Shown here: positions 1-9,718 of the stretch, piece after piece
How the letters are laid out: every line of letters starts with the position of its first letter
How positions within the stretch are numbered: position 1 is the stretch's first letter
Assembly: GCF_004801315.1 (NCBI RefSeq)
Contig: NZ_SSNW01000001.1
Span: 191,929 to 255,928 of the forward strand
Direction of reading: 5' to 3'
From: Deinococcus sp. Arct2-2
GTDB lineage: Bacteria; Deinococcota; Deinococci; Deinococcales; Deinococcaceae
Length of the DNA stretch: 64,000 bases
Translations under genes and position numbers: made by a program
Notes under the pieces: generated by a model
What the model saw: only the letters and a program-made list of their open reading frames with translations
What the model was told of the DNA's origin: nothing
Database searches by the model: none

Positions 1-658
1 TCTGCTGGAGGGCTTGCAACGTGCCCAGATTGGTAAACGCGTAGGCGCTGTCGATCAGGTAATTGCCCGTGCTGAACACGCCTTTCATCTTGAGGGTGGC
101 GCGGCGCTGGGTGCTATTCAGCAGGCGCACTTCATCGCCCGCAAAGGCTCCCACGCTGCGGGCCAACGACGCGCCCAGCATCACCTCGCCGTCTTTTAGT
201 CCAGCCAACACTTTGCCTTCTTCCGGCTGAAGTTGAAGCACCTCTGCCGCCGACGCCTGCACGCCGAACAGGGTGGCAAAATCTACGCCTGCGCTGCGGC
301 CTCCGCTGGCCGGGCGGGTCAGCAACCCTTTATCGGCCAAAAAGGGCGTGAGGGCCGTCACTTCTGGGTTGGCGGCCATCGTCCTTTCCAGTGCCGGACT
401 ACGCGGCTGGGGCGTAAACGACGTGATGCTCAGGTGTGGACTGGCCCGCAACGTCGCGTCTATGAGCGAGCGCGTAAAGCCGTTGGTGAGGCTCAGCGCG
501 GCAATCAGCACCATCACGCCCACTGCGATGCCCCCAATCGTCAGCACATTCTGGGTGCGCCGCCGCGACAGGTGCGCCCGTGCCAGCGTCCACGCCAGAT
601 CGGGCACGCGGGCGCGGGTGTTAGGAGCGGGGTTGGGCGTCGGATCGGCAGCGGGCAT
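1..658 (-). CDS. LolC/E- or FtsX-like ABC transporter permease (partial, N-terminal 219 residues)
   Basis: This is the 5' part of a minus-strand gene that runs off the left edge. The reading starts at an ATG (658-656) and stays open to base 2. After about 35 polar residues there is one membrane segment (VLTIGGIAVGVMVLIAAL), followed by an extracytoplasmic domain of the MacB_PCD/LolE type, with the family-like stretch GDEVRLLNSTQRRATLKMKG leading to a GxFxTG-like turn (GVFSTGNY). Such permeases work as dimers with a LolD/MacB-type ATPase to extract lipoproteins or export substrates. The C-terminal membrane helices and any partner ATPase lie outside the window, so the substrate cannot be told. 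Confidence 0.8.
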   Translation of the reverse strand, partial: MPAADPTPNPAPNTRARVPDLAWTLARAHLSRRRTQNVLTIGGIAVGVMVLIAALSLTNGFTRSLIDATLRASPHLSITSFTPQPRSPALERTMAANPEVTALTPFLADKGLLTRPASGGRSAGVDFATLFGVQASAAEVLQLQPEEGKVLAGLKDGEVMLGASLARSVGAFAGDEVRLLNSTQRRATLKMKGVFSTGNYLIDSAYAFTNLGTLQALQQ

Positions 659-767
659 GAGGCTAGAGCTTACACGGGGCAGATGGGAAGAGTTGCCCCC
701 ACTCTGTAGGCGTTGCTGGATGTGCAGCCATACAATGTAAACTTTGCACGTAGAATTGAAGTCAGTT

Positions 768-1292
768 ATGAAACTTAACCGACTGCTCTTGCTTGCGCCG
801 TTCCTCACCGCCTGCGGTCTCATTCCCCTGCCAGAGCAGACTGGGAATGATTTTCATGTCATCAATGAGCTTGGCGCTCTGCAAGCGTCTCAAGTTGCCT
901 ATCTAAACTCGAATCAGTTGGAATATCTCAAGATTCCTAAATTGTCCTACCGGGATGTGACTTTTGAGGCCGCCGCCACTTACCTGGGCGAGTCGAAGCA
1001 GTTGCGGGTGCAGTTGTTCGCCCTGAATCACAGTCCCAACTGCCCGTTTGTAGAAGCAAAGCAGGAGGGATATGGCGGGGCGTATCTGTGTGATGGGACG
1101 GGAGGCGGTCAATACCTGACAGAACTGCTGCTCAATCCGGATAAGCCACTGCCTATCATCCTTAAAAACCCCATTCTGGATCAGGCTGTGCGGGATGGCA
1201 CGCTGTATTTAGGAGCCAGAATTCTGGAAGGGCAACTCGGTTTTGGTGAACGGGTCGAGTTCACGAACATCCGTTTCCGGGGCCGTTTGTAA
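768..1292 (+). CDS. Predicted lipoprotein of unknown function
   Basis: The product is 174 residues long and starts MKLNRLLLLAPFLTACG, a short lipoprotein signal with lipobox LTAC and the modified cysteine at residue 16. I chose the ATG at 768 over an in-frame TTG at 744 because the signal peptide then begins at once. The mature part has no domain I recognise. It contains Cys residues near positions 90 and 102 that could pair outside the membrane. It is divergent from the permease at the left edge and is followed 44 bp later by the Nudix gene. No function is assigned. Confidence 0.7.
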   Translation: MKLNRLLLLAPFLTACGLIPLPEQTGNDFHVINELGALQASQVAYLNSNQLEYLKIPKLSYRDVTFEAAATYLGESKQLRVQLFALNHSPNCPFVEAKQEGYGGAYLCDGTGGGQYLTELLLNPDKPLPIILKNPILDQAVRDGTLYLGARILEGQLGFGERVEFTNIRFRGRL

Positions 1293-1322
1293 CCAGCCCA
1301 CGCGCCTCTTATGGCGGTGGGC

Positions 1323-1328
1323 TACTCT
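1323..1328 (+). promoter_or_regulatory. -10 hexamer TACTCT, leaderless-type promoter of the Nudix gene
   Basis: TACTCT fits the TANNNT -10 pattern and ends 8 bp before the GTG start at 1337, the spacing known for leaderless transcripts in Deinococcus. I see no convincing -35 box. Confidence 0.45.
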
Positions 1329-1336
1329 AACCGACT

Positions 1337-1807
1337 GTGACCCCTGACGCCGTGCAGGACTACATTCCCTACCTTCGCCGCATGATCGGCACCAACCCCG
1401 TGAATCTGATGGGAGCTGTCGGCATCATTCTGAATGACGATAGGGACTTGCTCCTGCAGCGGTTGGTGGGGCGTGATGTATGGGGCTTGCCCGGTGGCCT
1501 GTGCGAGTTGGGGGAGCCGCCGCAGCACACCATGACGCGGGAAGTGTGGGAGGAGACAGGGCTAGAAGTTCTGGAATCCAAGCTGCTTGAGTTGCTTGTC
1601 ACGCCTCACCGTCGGTTGCCCAACGGAGACGAAGCCTATTTTTATACGGCGGTGTACCACGTGACCCACTGGCAGGGCGTCCCTGTTGCAGACGGCATAG
1701 AAGGAATAGAACTGGCTTTTTTCAGCCCGGACGACTTGCCCGCACTGCGCGGCCTGCCTGCACACTGGGCAGTCAAATGGTTGCTGGCCCGCTCCGGCAC
1801 AAGTTGA
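1337..1807 (+). CDS. Nudix hydrolase
   Basis: This 156-residue protein carries a complete Nudix box at residues 54-76: G54, then E60, then REVWEETGLE, which matches Gx5Ex7REUxEExGU. The box binds the metal that positions a nucleoside-diphosphate-linked substrate for hydrolysis. The short N-terminal lead (PYLRRMIGTNPVNLMGAVGI) is typical of single-domain MutT-like housecleaning enzymes. Deinococcus genomes carry many paralogues, and the substrate cannot be read from the sequence. The start is a GTG preceded by a leaderless-type -10 box. The gene converges on ppc. Confidence 0.85.
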   Translation: MTPDAVQDYIPYLRRMIGTNPVNLMGAVGIILNDDRDLLLQRLVGRDVWGLPGGLCELGEPPQHTMTREVWEETGLEVLESKLLELLVTPHRRLPNGDEAYFYTAVYHVTHWQGVPVADGIEGIELAFFSPDDLPALRGLPAHWAVKWLLARSGTS

Positions 1808-1830
1808 GAGCGGGCCAGCAATCGCCGCTC

Positions 1831-4356
1831 TCACCCCGTGTTCCGTACCCCTGCCGCTACGCCTTGCAAGCTCAGCAGCAGGGGGCGTTCGTATTCGTCT
1901 AGGCCGTGCTCGGTGGCGCGGGCGCGGCGCAGCAGTTCTACCTGAATCCGGTGAATCGGGTCGATGTATGGATTGCGCAGGGCGATGCTTTCGCGCAGGC
2001 GGGGTTCGTTGCCCAGCAGTTCCGCGCCGATCACGCTCTGCACGGCTTCTACGGCGTCGCGGTAACTGGCCTTCAGGTGTTCGGCAAGGCGGGCGCTGCC
2101 TTCTGCCGTGCCTTCGCCGCTGTCCAGCAGAGTCAGGTACTCGCAAAAAATCAGCGGGTCACTCTTGGCAAGACTCATTTGGCTGTTGTCCAGCACGGTG
2201 CGGAAGAACGGCCAGTCGGCGTACATGGCGCGGGCCTGCTCCACTCCTATTTCGCGGATGCCTTCGGTCAGGCCGTACCAACCGGGTAAATTGGCGCGGT
2301 TTTGCGTCCAGCTCATGACCCACGGAATGGCCCGCAGGTTGCCCAGCGTGGGTGCACCGGGGCGGCGAACCGGGCGTGACGCGATATTCAGGCGCGAGAT
2401 TTCGTGAATGGGCGTGACGCGCTCGAAGAAGGGAATGAAGTCGGCGTCGTCTACGAGGGAGCGGTAGGCGCGGGCACTCACGCGGGCGGCGCGGTCTAGG
2501 GCGTCCATCCACTCTTGCGGCGGGTCGAGGGCGGGTCGGGCGGCGGCCAGCATCAGGCCGTACAGGGCTTGCTCTAGGTTGCGGCGGGCCAAGACGGGGT
2601 GGCTGTATTTGTCGGCCAACGCCTCACCCTGCTCGGTGATGCGGATTCCGGCGTCGATGGTTCCGGCGGGTTGGCCCAAAATGGCCCGGCTGGCAGGCCC
2701 GCCCCCACGTCCGATGCTGGTGCCGCGCCCATGAAAAAAGCGCCAGCGCACGCCCGCTCGCCTGCACACGTCGCTGATTTTGCGCTGCGCCTCGTGCAAG
2801 GCCCAGTTGGCGGCCAAGAATCCCGCGTCTTTGTTGGAATCGCTGTAACCCAGCATGATTTCCTGCACGCTGTCGCCCAACACGGCGCGGTATTCGGGCA
2901 GGCTGAGAAGTTCCCAGACGACTTGCGGGGCGCGTTCCAGATCGGCCAACGTTTCAAACAACGGCACAGGCAAAATGCCGTAGCCGACTTCGCGGGCCAG
3001 CAGCAGCGGCTCCAGCACGTCCGACACGCTTTCCGACATGCTGATCACGTAATGCCCGAAGGCGCGGGGGCCAACCAAGCGGGTCGCCGCCTGCACCTCC
3101 CGAATAGGGCCGATGGCGGTTTCCAGCGTGTCGGTCAGGGCTTCTCCCGCAGGCCACAGCGGGCGGCGAGAGCGCAGTTCGCGGGTCAGCAGTTCCAGCT
3201 TGGCGTGTTCGGGCAGGGCCGAATAGTTGGCTTCTACGCCCGCCGCCTTCAGCAGTTCCGCCACCGCCGCTCCCGTTTGGGCGCTGTGTTCGCGGACATC
3301 CAAGCTCACCAGATGTTGCCCGAACACGCGGGCCACCGTCAGCAGAGGCGTCAGCAGTTGGTCGGCGCTGCGCTGCTGGCCCTCGGCGTGCAGGCGCTCG
3401 CGCAGGGCTTCTAGGCGCGGCAGCAACTCTACGGGCAAGCCGTCGCGCACGGCGTTGTGCAGGTCGCGCAATTCCTCGCGGTAGCTGTCCGCCGACTCAT
3501 GCTCGGTTCCTTCTCCGGCTCCCTCCTGACTCAGGTCGGCATAGGCCTGTTTTATTGCGCCCAGCAGCACTTCCCGCGCCCGTTCCCGGTGGACTTCCAG
3601 TGCCTCACGGGTGGCCTGCGGCGTCACGAAGGGGTTGCCGTCACGGTCACCGCCCATCCAAGAACTGAAACTGAGGGGCACATGGGCCGCCGTTTCGCGC
3701 CCGTACACGGTACGGAAGGCCCGCTGAAGGTCGCGCTGTAGGGCCGGAAGCGCCTGTGCAATAGAGGTCACGTAATTCAGGCCGCCCTTGACCTCATCCA
3801 GCACGGTGGGTTTCAGACGGCGCAGTTCGGGGGTCGTCCACATGGCTTCCACGTGGGCGGCCACGCGCTCCACCGCCGATTCGTCCTGACTGTGCAAGTC
3901 GGGAATAGCGCGGGCCACCTCTACCAGATGGCTGCGAATGGTGCGGCGGCGCATTTCGGTGGGGTGGGCCGTAAACGTGAGGCCCAGATCGAGGCGGGCC
4001 AGCAAGCTCTCGGCGGCCTCGGCGCTCACACCCTGCGCCTTCAGCTCCACCAGTGCGCCCTCTATGCTTTGTGGGCGCGTGCCCTGCGATCCCGACAGCA
4101 CCCGCACCCGCTCGTATTCCTCGGCCAGATTCACAAGTTGGAAGTACCACGTGAAGGCCCGCGTCAGGTTGCCCGCATCGGCCTCGTTCAGCCCACCGAT
4201 CAGCGCCCGCAGTTCGGAGTCGTCGCCGCCGCCGCGTACCTCGCGCACCAGCGCCCGCGTGCGTTCCACCAGATCAAAAAAGGCCTCGCCCTCTTGTTCC
4301 TTCAGCACTTGCCCCAGCGTGCGCCCCAGCAGATTTACGTCATTGCGAATGCCCAT
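1831..4356 (-). CDS. ppc: Phosphoenolpyruvate carboxylase
   Basis: The protein (841 residues) converts phosphoenolpyruvate and bicarbonate to oxaloacetate, refilling the TCA cycle. The family signatures are present: [11 protein letters not shown] near the N-terminal third, [14 protein letters not shown] (glycine-rich active-site loop), [16 protein letters not shown], and the C-terminal [20 protein letters not shown] and RNTG end. I place the start at the ATG at 4356 rather than an in-frame TTG at 4383, because GGGAGGA lies just upstream of that ATG. The first 17 bases overlap the 3' end of the metallophosphatase gene upstream, so the two are probably co-transcribed and translationally coupled. 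Confidence 0.97.
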   Translation of the reverse strand: MGIRNDVNLLGRTLGQVLKEQEGEAFFDLVERTRALVREVRGGGDDSELRALIGGLNEADAGNLTRAFTWYFQLVNLAEEYERVRVLSGSQGTRPQSIEGALVELKAQGVSAEAAESLLARLDLGLTFTAHPTEMRRRTIRSHLVEVARAIPDLHSQDESAVERVAAHVEAMWTTPELRRLKPTVLDEVKGGLNYVTSIAQALPALQRDLQRAFRTVYGRETAAHVPLSFSSWMGGDRDGNPFVTPQATREALEVHRERAREVLLGAIKQAYADLSQEGAGEGTEHESADSYREELRDLHNAVRDGLPVELLPRLEALRERLHAEGQQRSADQLLTPLLTVARVFGQHLVSLDVREHSAQTGAAVAELLKAAGVEANYSALPEHAKLELLTRELRSRRPLWPAGEALTDTLETAIGPIREVQAATRLVGPRAFGHYVISMSESVSDVLEPLLLAREVGYGILPVPLFETLADLERAPQVVWELLSLPEYRAVLGDSVQEIMLGYSDSNKDAGFLAANWALHEAQRKISDVCRRAGVRWRFFHGRGTSIGRGGGPASRAILGQPAGTIDAGIRITEQGEALADKYSHPVLARRNLEQALYGLMLAAARPALDPPQEWMDALDRAARVSARAYRSLVDDADFIPFFERVTPIHEISRLNIASRPVRRPGAPTLGNLRAIPWVMSWTQNRANLPGWYGLTEGIREIGVEQARAMYADWPFFRTVLDNSQMSLAKSDPLIFCEYLTLLDSGEGTAEGSARLAEHLKASYRDAVEAVQSVIGAELLGNEPRLRESIALRNPYIDPIHRIQVELLRRARATEHGLDEYERPLLLSLQGVAAGVRNTG

Positions 4357-5188
4357 AGTCGTCCTCCCGGTGGTCTGCTTCAAGGTAACGGTAACGTTCG
4401 ATGCTTAGGGCGCGGTTGTCTTGCAACTCCAGCGCCACGCCGTTCAGTTCGGCCCGGCCCTCGGCCACGGCGTAGCGGTAAGAGCGCTCGGTCAAGAAGC
4501 GCTGAATGGGGCCTTCGGGCGCGGCCCCGATGATGCTGTCGTGCGGCCCGGTAAAGCCCGCATCGGTCTGAAACGCCGTGCCACCGGGCAAAATCCGGGT
4601 GTCGGCGGTGGGAACATGCGTATGCGTGCCGATCACGGCGGCCACTCGGCCGTCCAGGTACCATGCCAAAGCCGCCTTTTCGCTGGTGGCCTCGGCGTGA
4701 ATATCCACAAATACGCTGCCCAAGTCGGGCCGTTCCAGCACTTCGTCTATGGCCCGGAAGGGGTTGGCGACGGCGTCCATAAACACCCGCCCCAGCACGT
4801 TGATGACCGTCAGGCGTTCGGTGGGGCCGGGCTTGCCGTCCACGCGGGTAGGCACATCAAAGGTACGCCAGCCCACGCCGGGGGTCGCAGGATCGGCGTA
4901 GTTCAGGGGCCGCACGATGGGGTAACTGTCGGCGTCTTGCATCAGCGCGTGAATATCGCGGTGATGCCAAGCGTGGTTGCCCAGCGTCATGCAGTCTGCA
5001 CCCGCCCGTAGCGCGGATTCGGCAGCGTCGCGGTGCAGGCCGAAGCCGCCCGCCGCGTTTTCCATATTCACAATGATGAAATCAAAGTTTTTGAGGCCGT
5101 CCGGCCCCCGCAAGGTGGGGAGGTGCGCGGCCAGCACCCGGCGTCCGGGTTGACCGTAGACATCTCCCACAAACAACACACGAAGCAT
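4340..5188 (-). CDS. TIGR00282/YmdB-family metallophosphoesterase
   Basis: This 282-residue protein is a calcineurin-like phosphoesterase of the YmdB/TIGR00282 family. Metal-binding motifs visible are GDVYG at residues 8-12, [15 protein letters not shown] and the C-terminal IGTHTHVPT. Family members hydrolyse phosphodiesters such as cyclic nucleotides; B. subtilis YmdB is a 2',3'-cAMP phosphodiesterase that affects biofilm genes. D. radiodurans DR1281, of known structure, belongs to this family. It overlaps ppc by 17 bp downstream. The exact substrate here is unknown. Confidence 0.9.
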   Translation of the reverse strand: MLRVLFVGDVYGQPGRRVLAAHLPTLRGPDGLKNFDFIIVNMENAAGGFGLHRDAAESALRAGADCMTLGNHAWHHRDIHALMQDADSYPIVRPLNYADPATPGVGWRTFDVPTRVDGKPGPTERLTVINVLGRVFMDAVANPFRAIDEVLERPDLGSVFVDIHAEATSEKAALAWYLDGRVAAVIGTHTHVPTADTRILPGGTAFQTDAGFTGPHDSIIGAAPEGPIQRFLTERSYRYAVAEGRAELNGVALELQDNRALSIERYRYLEADHREDDYGHSQ

Positions 5189-5519
5189 GTGGAGTACCTT
5201 AGCGCAGCCGCCCGCTTAGGCTGCCTCTTTGTGTAGGCCGGACACCAAGCGGGAGCGTTCTGACTGCCAGCTGGGGTCATGGGCCGAACCGAAACTCCGG
5301 CCAGTTATGCGCTCTGTTGCACAAAATTCACCGAGTCTTAATGCCCAAAACGCGGCAGTCATATCACAAATGTCCAGCAAGTCTCTAAGCTACTGCATTC
5401 CGGGTCAGACTCCCTCACGGGCTACTCACAGCACATGATTTAACCTCTAGATATGCCCACTGGACTTTTTGCGTTTGCCTCACCTGTCCGGTGGCGGCGT
5501 CCCCGTCAATCCCAGCGTC
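5189..5519. other. Intergenic region between the metallophosphatase and the HD-GYP gene
   Basis: This 331-bp divergent spacer should hold promoters for both neighbouring genes. I see a short hairpin (GCAGCC/GGCTGC near 5206-5226) but no clear -35/-10 pair and no dispersed repeat. The small open frames across it have no coding character that I trust. Confidence 0.4.
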
Positions 5520-6623
5520 ATGTTCAGCGTCGATTCCACTGCTCTCGTCAGGCGTTTCATGTTTGAAGACCTCGATTTCCCACCTTACCCCTCGCTCCGC
5601 AAGCCCCTTGCTCACGCCCCTGCGCTGTGTGCCGAAGACGCCGCTCTTCCGCAAGGGAGGCATGAAGTGCGTGCCACGGAAGCCAATCTGATGCAGGTGA
5701 TGCTTGAAGCCCAGCCGCAAGCCTTGTTCTTGCTGGACGCGGCGGGCCTGATTTTGGAAGTGGGCGGCGCGTGGGAAACCCTGACGGGCCTCAAGGCCGA
5801 GGAGGCGCGGGGCCGTCCGCTGCTGGAGTGGCTGCGGTATGACCGCGCCCACTATCCGGCGGCGTTGCGGCGCGGGCAGGGTGTGCTGGAAGAAGCCGAA
5901 CTGCTGACCCGCCGCGCCCAGCATGTGGTACGGGTCATTTGGGCCGAACGCGGCCCCATGATCGCGGGAAGCCTAGAACCGCTGAAGGTCAGTGCCCAGC
6001 GCACCTTTGATCTCAGTGAGCGCCTGAACCACACCGAACGCGCCCTTGACGAAGCTATTCACCTGCTGGGCGTGAGCCAAGATGCGTGGCAGGCCGAACA
6101 CATTCGCCGGATCGTGGATTTTGCTCAGCGGTTGGCAGGCGCGGCGGGATTGGAGCCGCAAGACATCCGGGCCGTGCGCTGGGGAGCCGCCCTGCACGAC
6201 ATCGGCAAGGCGCGGGTGCCTCAAGAAATCTTGCATAAGCCCGGCCCCCTGAACGCGCTGGAGTACGAAGTGATTTTGCAGCATCCGCTGTGGGGCGTGC
6301 AGGTGTTGGCCGAACTGCCCTTTTTGCCTGCCCAGACCGTAGATGCCGTGCGCCACCATCACGAACGCTGGGACGGTCACGGCTACCCGCTGGGCCTGCG
6401 CGAAGGGGCGATTCCGCTGGTGGCCCGGATTATGGCGATTGTGGACGTGTTCGACGCCCTGACCAGCGTGCGCCCCTACAAACCCGCGTGGCCCTATCAG
6501 GACGCCGTAGAACACCTGATCCGCGAAAGTGGCCGCCAGTTCGACCCGGAATTGACTCAACTGTTCGTGTGCGAGGTGCTGGGCTTCAGCCACCTGCTGC
6601 CGCGTTTCGAAGCTGGACAGTGA
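5520..6623 (+). CDS. PAS-HD-GYP domain protein (predicted cyclic-di-GMP phosphodiesterase)
   Basis: About 367 residues. The N-terminal half looks like a PAS sensor (QALFLLDAAGLILEVGGAWE and GLKAEEARGRPL are typical). The C-terminal half is an HD-GYP domain with LHDIGK around residue 225 and HHERWDGHGYP around residue 280-290, so both the HD and GYP signatures are intact. HD-GYP enzymes degrade cyclic-di-GMP. There is no membrane segment, so sensing should be cytoplasmic. The start is uncertain: ATG 5520, ATG 5559 and TTG 5469 are all in frame and none has a good ribosome-binding site. It converges on the ROK operon across a MITE-like repeat. Confidence 0.85.
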   Translation: MFSVDSTALVRRFMFEDLDFPPYPSLRKPLAHAPALCAEDAALPQGRHEVRATEANLMQVMLEAQPQALFLLDAAGLILEVGGAWETLTGLKAEEARGRPLLEWLRYDRAHYPAALRRGQGVLEEAELLTRRAQHVVRVIWAERGPMIAGSLEPLKVSAQRTFDLSERLNHTERALDEAIHLLGVSQDAWQAEHIRRIVDFAQRLAGAAGLEPQDIRAVRWGAALHDIGKARVPQEILHKPGPLNALEYEVILQHPLWGVQVLAELPFLPAQTVDAVRHHHERWDGHGYPLGLREGAIPLVARIMAIVDVFDALTSVRPYKPAWPYQDAVEHLIRESGRQFDPELTQLFVCEVLGFSHLLPRFEAGQ

Positions 6624-6682
6624 AAGCGGTTACGGGGGCGGGAAAGTTGGGGATTCAGTCCCTCTTTCTGCCCTCTCCACTT

Positions 6683-6863
6683 GTGGTTGGGACAGTTTTT
6701 ACCGAATGAAAGCAGGCTATTGAGAAACGTCGTCTAGGACGCCTTGCTTGTCCCCTCCCAGCCTCTCGCGGGCGAGCTGTCCCAGTCCCCCGCTAGGGGG
6801 GAGGAGCTAAAACACCATGTTATTGGGTAATGATGGGCAGAAGTTGGAAACTGTCCCAACCAC
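6683..6863. repeat. MITE-like repeat A, copy 1
   Basis: A 181-bp non-coding element is bounded by perfect 16-bp terminal inverted repeats (GTGGTTGGGACAGTTT at 6683-6698 and its complement at 6848-6863). Its interior has a CCCTCCCAGCCTC stretch and a GGAGGAGCTAAAACACC stretch, both shared with copy 2 at 31440-31606. It fills the space between two convergent genes. The symmetrical ends suggest a non-autonomous transposable element; no coding capacity is seen. Confidence 0.75.
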
Positions 6864-6897
6864 TGATTAGCCCCTAGATCCTTGGACGCTGTCCTCC

Positions 6898-7800
6898 TTA
6901 ACCTCGGCCAGCCCACAAAGCCGCCCCGATCAAGCCCGCATCGGCCCCTAGTTCGGCGTGAACCATTTCAGGCTGGTAACGGGCTGGAAAGAGGGCGAGG
7001 CTGGCCCGCACCCGCGCCAAGTAGCCGGGGCGCAGGCCCACGCTGCCGCCCAGTGCCACCCGCGTGATGCCCAATAACGCCGCACTATCCGCAATTTTCC
7101 ATGCCATCAAGGCTGCCGAACGGGAGTAGACGGCTTCGGCTTCGGCGTTGCCCGCTTCGGCAGCGTCGCATAGGGCGCGGGCATCGGCAAAGCCCAAGCG
7201 GAGGGCTTGCCCACCCAGAGCCGTACCGCTGCTTTCAAATTCTAGCGGCCCCAACTGGCCCAGTTGCGGAATCTCTGTTCCCGGTTGCCACGCTGCGGGC
7301 ACGCTCACGAAGCCGAGTTCAGCGTCTAGGCCATTGCCCGCCAGATGCAGCCGCCCGCCCAGCACCAGCCCCGCGCCCACGCCTGTGCTGACTGTAATGA
7401 ACATGAATTCCTGTGTGCCCCGGCCCGCGCCCGCCGCCCATTCGCCCCACGCGGCGGCGCGGGCGTCGTTCAGGGCGGCACAGGGCAGACCCAAGCCCGC
7501 GCCCAAGCGTTCGGCAAGGGCCACATCTGTCCAACCGGGAAAAGTGTGGACGGCGGTGGCGGTCACTCTGCCGCCCGCGACGGCACCGGCACAGGCCACG
7601 CCAAGCGCGGCGGCGCGGGCGGAAAGTGGCGCGGCCAACGCGAGGGCAGCGGCAATCACGGTGTCGGGTGTGCTGGGTTTGGGCGTGGGCGCTTCCCGGC
7701 GCTCGGTGATCTGGCCGTTGTGAATCAGGGCCGCCCGCATGGACGTTCCGCCAATGTCGAGGGCTAAAAGTGGAGGAGAAGTGATCACAGCGTCGGTCAT
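6898..7800 (-). CDS. ROK-family sugar kinase without the usual zinc motif
   Basis: This 300-residue protein has the ROK/actin-fold phosphate loop LDIGGTSMRAAL at its start, the catalytic-base region ALNDARAAAWGEW, and the second ATP loop STGVGAGLVLGG. ROK kinases phosphorylate glucose, N-acetylglucosamine or N-acetylmannosamine. The conserved zinc motif CxCGxxGC expected after the GLDAELGF stretch is replaced by a Cys-free LGQLGPLEFESSG, so substrate contact or stability may differ. I chose ATG 7800 because GGCAGGG precedes it. It is the last gene of a minus-strand operon with sugar ABC permeases and DUF4127, which suggests an imported (amino)sugar as substrate. Confidence 0.85.
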   Translation of the reverse strand: MTDAVITSPPLLALDIGGTSMRAALIHNGQITERREAPTPKPSTPDTVIAAALALAAPLSARAAALGVACAGAVAGGRVTATAVHTFPGWTDVALAERLGAGLGLPCAALNDARAAAWGEWAAGAGRGTQEFMFITVSTGVGAGLVLGGRLHLAGNGLDAELGFVSVPAAWQPGTEIPQLGQLGPLEFESSGTALGGQALRLGFADARALCDAAEAGNAEAEAVYSRSAALMAWKIADSAALLGITRVALGGSVGLRPGYLARVRASLALFPARYQPEMVHAELGADAGLIGAALWAGRG

Positions 7801-7811
7801 CCCTGCCATTG

Positions 7812-8162
7812 TCACTGCTTTTGCTCCACTCGGCCACCGGGGAGAATCAGCCAATGCACACCTAGACCTCGGGTGATGTAGGTGCTTGAACGTTGCGCCG
7901 AAGTTTGCTGGTCAAACTCCAGAATGGCCCCACCGTCACCCTCAATCTTGAGAGACACCCGCCAAGCCTTGTTGTTCCGTAAGTCGTCTCGCTGAACACA
8001 CTTTCCCATATAGAAGCAAACGCGTAAACCCGTCACCGCCGCGCCACTTTGGTTGATCACGCGCAAATCGGTGACTGACCCGTAGGTAGAGATTGCCCAC
8101 GCGCCCGCTTGAAGCAGGAGCAGCAGGGTAAAAGCTGTGAGCCAGATGCGCCGGGGGATCAT
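7812..8162 (-). CDS. Small membrane-anchored or secreted protein of unknown function
   Basis: The 116-residue product begins MIPRRIWLTAFTLLLLLQAGAWA, an uncleaved anchor or signal peptide, followed by a soluble beta-rich domain with two cysteines (CFYMGKC). I recognise no family. Its ATG overlaps the stop of the DUF4127 gene by 4 bp (ATGA) and it ends 11 bp before the ROK kinase start. It is therefore part of the operon and probably acts at the cell surface with that pathway. Confidence 0.65.
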   Translation of the reverse strand: MIPRRIWLTAFTLLLLLQAGAWAISTYGSVTDLRVINQSGAAVTGLRVCFYMGKCVQRDDLRNNKAWRVSLKIEGDGGAILEFDQQTSAQRSSTYITRGLGVHWLILPGGRVEQKQ

Positions 8163-9718
8163 TTGGGCAGTGTGTCAGTTGATGTGCCTCCTAGTGTCCC
8201 CCATTGGGTAGAGTTTGGCGCAACACGCACCGATAGCGGAAACACGCCCGTAAACAGCCTCGGCCAACTCAGGTGCGCCTGCCCAAGCTCCAACTTCAGA
8301 CCCGACTTGCCCCAATGCCTGTCCCACACGGCCTGAATTTGCGGCGTGATCAGTTCTTGCAGCTTGGCTTCGGCGTCGGCTCTGGCCTCGCCCAAGTCGT
8401 AGGGGCTGGGACTGCCCAAGTGGGCGCGAACCTCGGCGCGGGCATACGCCTGATACAGCACGTCATCCACCACGCGGGAAAACACGGCTTCGGCGTGGGC
8501 CGCTTTATTGCTGACTTGCGCCGCCAGCGCCCCGAACGCCACCGCGCTGCCCAGCGTATTCCCCGCCGTATTCCACGCGCTAAAGCCCGCCAGTTGTGCC
8601 AGCGAGAGCGGCTGCATCAGCGTCCACAGCCGCCGCTCGGCTCCGTTGGGATAGGCGATGTCGGCCAGCGACACGGCCCGCCCCGCCTCCAAGTCGGCTT
8701 GAATGGTGTCTACAAAAGCAGGCAAGTGGCGGTGCGGCGTGTCTACGGTGGCCCAGTCGGGTTGAAGGTTGGCTTGCCGCAGCCCCGGCGTATTCACGGC
8801 CAACACAAAATCGGCGTCCTGCACACTGTCGGCCAGCACGCAGCCCGCGCCCCGCAAGTGCGCCCGCACCAGTTCTCCCGCCGGACGGTCTTCGTAAATG
8901 AGGCCCGCGCCCGCGCCGAGTGTGCCGCTGTAGCGCACCCACGCCCGCGCCGGGGGCAGGCCGCGCCGCAGCGCCCGTGAGAGGAGCGCGCACGGCACCT
9001 CGTCGGCTCCGGGATAGCAGTCGAACCGCGCCCACACGCCCAGTTCATCGGCGCGGGCTTCCAGCATCCGGCGGTCTAGGGCAGCCAATCCGTACTCGCT
9101 GGTATCGTCCAACGTCACGCTCAGATGGGTCAGCACGCCCGCTGCCAAGAGGGCGAGCGCGTGCAGATGCAGCGTGCGGTTGCGCTCCCGCGTGCCTAAC
9201 CAGTCGGCCAGAATGTGCGGTGGCAGGCCAGCACGAGCAGCATTCAGGGCGTCCCGTTCGCCCTCACCATGCCGCGCGTGCCGATCTGCCGCCACCGAGT
9301 AAGCCCGCAGTCCCGGCCCCCACTCGCCGTAATACTCCTTTTCTTCGTGTGGGTCGTTGTCATGCGCTACCCGTACAACCACGCCGTGTGCGTAGATGTG
9401 CAAGTCCGGATTCAGCGCCCGTGCTTCCCGCAGCACGTTCAGCCGTTCCAGCGCCACGTCCAACCCGTCCGACACGCGCCGCGCCGGGATCATGCCACCC
9501 AAACACAAGGTTTCTAGGCACACGATCAGGGCGTCGGCCTGCGCCGCGTGGTCTAGCAGCCAAGTCCGCAGCGTGGCCGTGTTGCCGGGGGTGAAGAAGT
9601 TCGGCAAAGCTTCGGCGGGTGGCACCTGCACGGCAGCCCCGGTCATACGGGCCAGTTGCAGCGGGTGCGCCAGCGTGGGCGGGCGGGTATCGGGCGGGAT
9701 CAGCAGCAGGCGGGTCAC
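8159..9718 (-). CDS. DUF4127 family protein
   Basis: This 519-residue protein matches the DUF4127 pattern as I know it: an N-terminal LLLIPPDTRPPT, then LIVCLETLCLGGMIPARR, LDDTSEYG in the middle and FSAWNTAGNTLGSAVAFG near the C-terminus. The biochemical role of the family is not established; members often sit beside sugar ABC transporters and sugar kinases, as here. The start is a GTG that overlaps the preceding stop (GTGA). No signal peptide is seen, so it should act in the cytoplasm. Confidence 0.8.
   Translation of the reverse strand: MTRLLLIPPDTRPPTLAHPLQLARMTGAAVQVPPAEALPNFFTPGNTATLRTWLLDHAAQADALIVCLETLCLGGMIPARRVSDGLDVALERLNVLREARALNPDLHIYAHGVVVRVAHDNDPHEEKEYYGEWGPGLRAYSVAADRHARHGEGERDALNAARAGLPPHILADWLGTRERNRTLHLHALALLAAGVLTHLSVTLDDTSEYGLAALDRRMLEARADELGVWARFDCYPGADEVPCALLSRALRRGLPPARAWVRYSGTLGAGAGLIYEDRPAGELVRAHLRGAGCVLADSVQDADFVLAVNTPGLRQANLQPDWATVDTPHRHLPAFVDTIQADLEAGRAVSLADIAYPNGAERRLWTLMQPLSLAQLAGFSAWNTAGNTLGSAVAFGALAAQVSNKAAHAEAVFSRVVDDVLYQAYARAEVRAHLGSPSPYDLGEARADAEAKLQELITPQIQAVWDRHWGKSGLKLELGQAHLSWPRLFTGVFPLSVRVAPNSTQWGTLGGTSTDTLPK

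Noticed and set aside
2599..3414. 271-codon open frame opposite ppc
   Set aside because: ppc is unambiguous on the other strand and this frame has no recognisable protein features.
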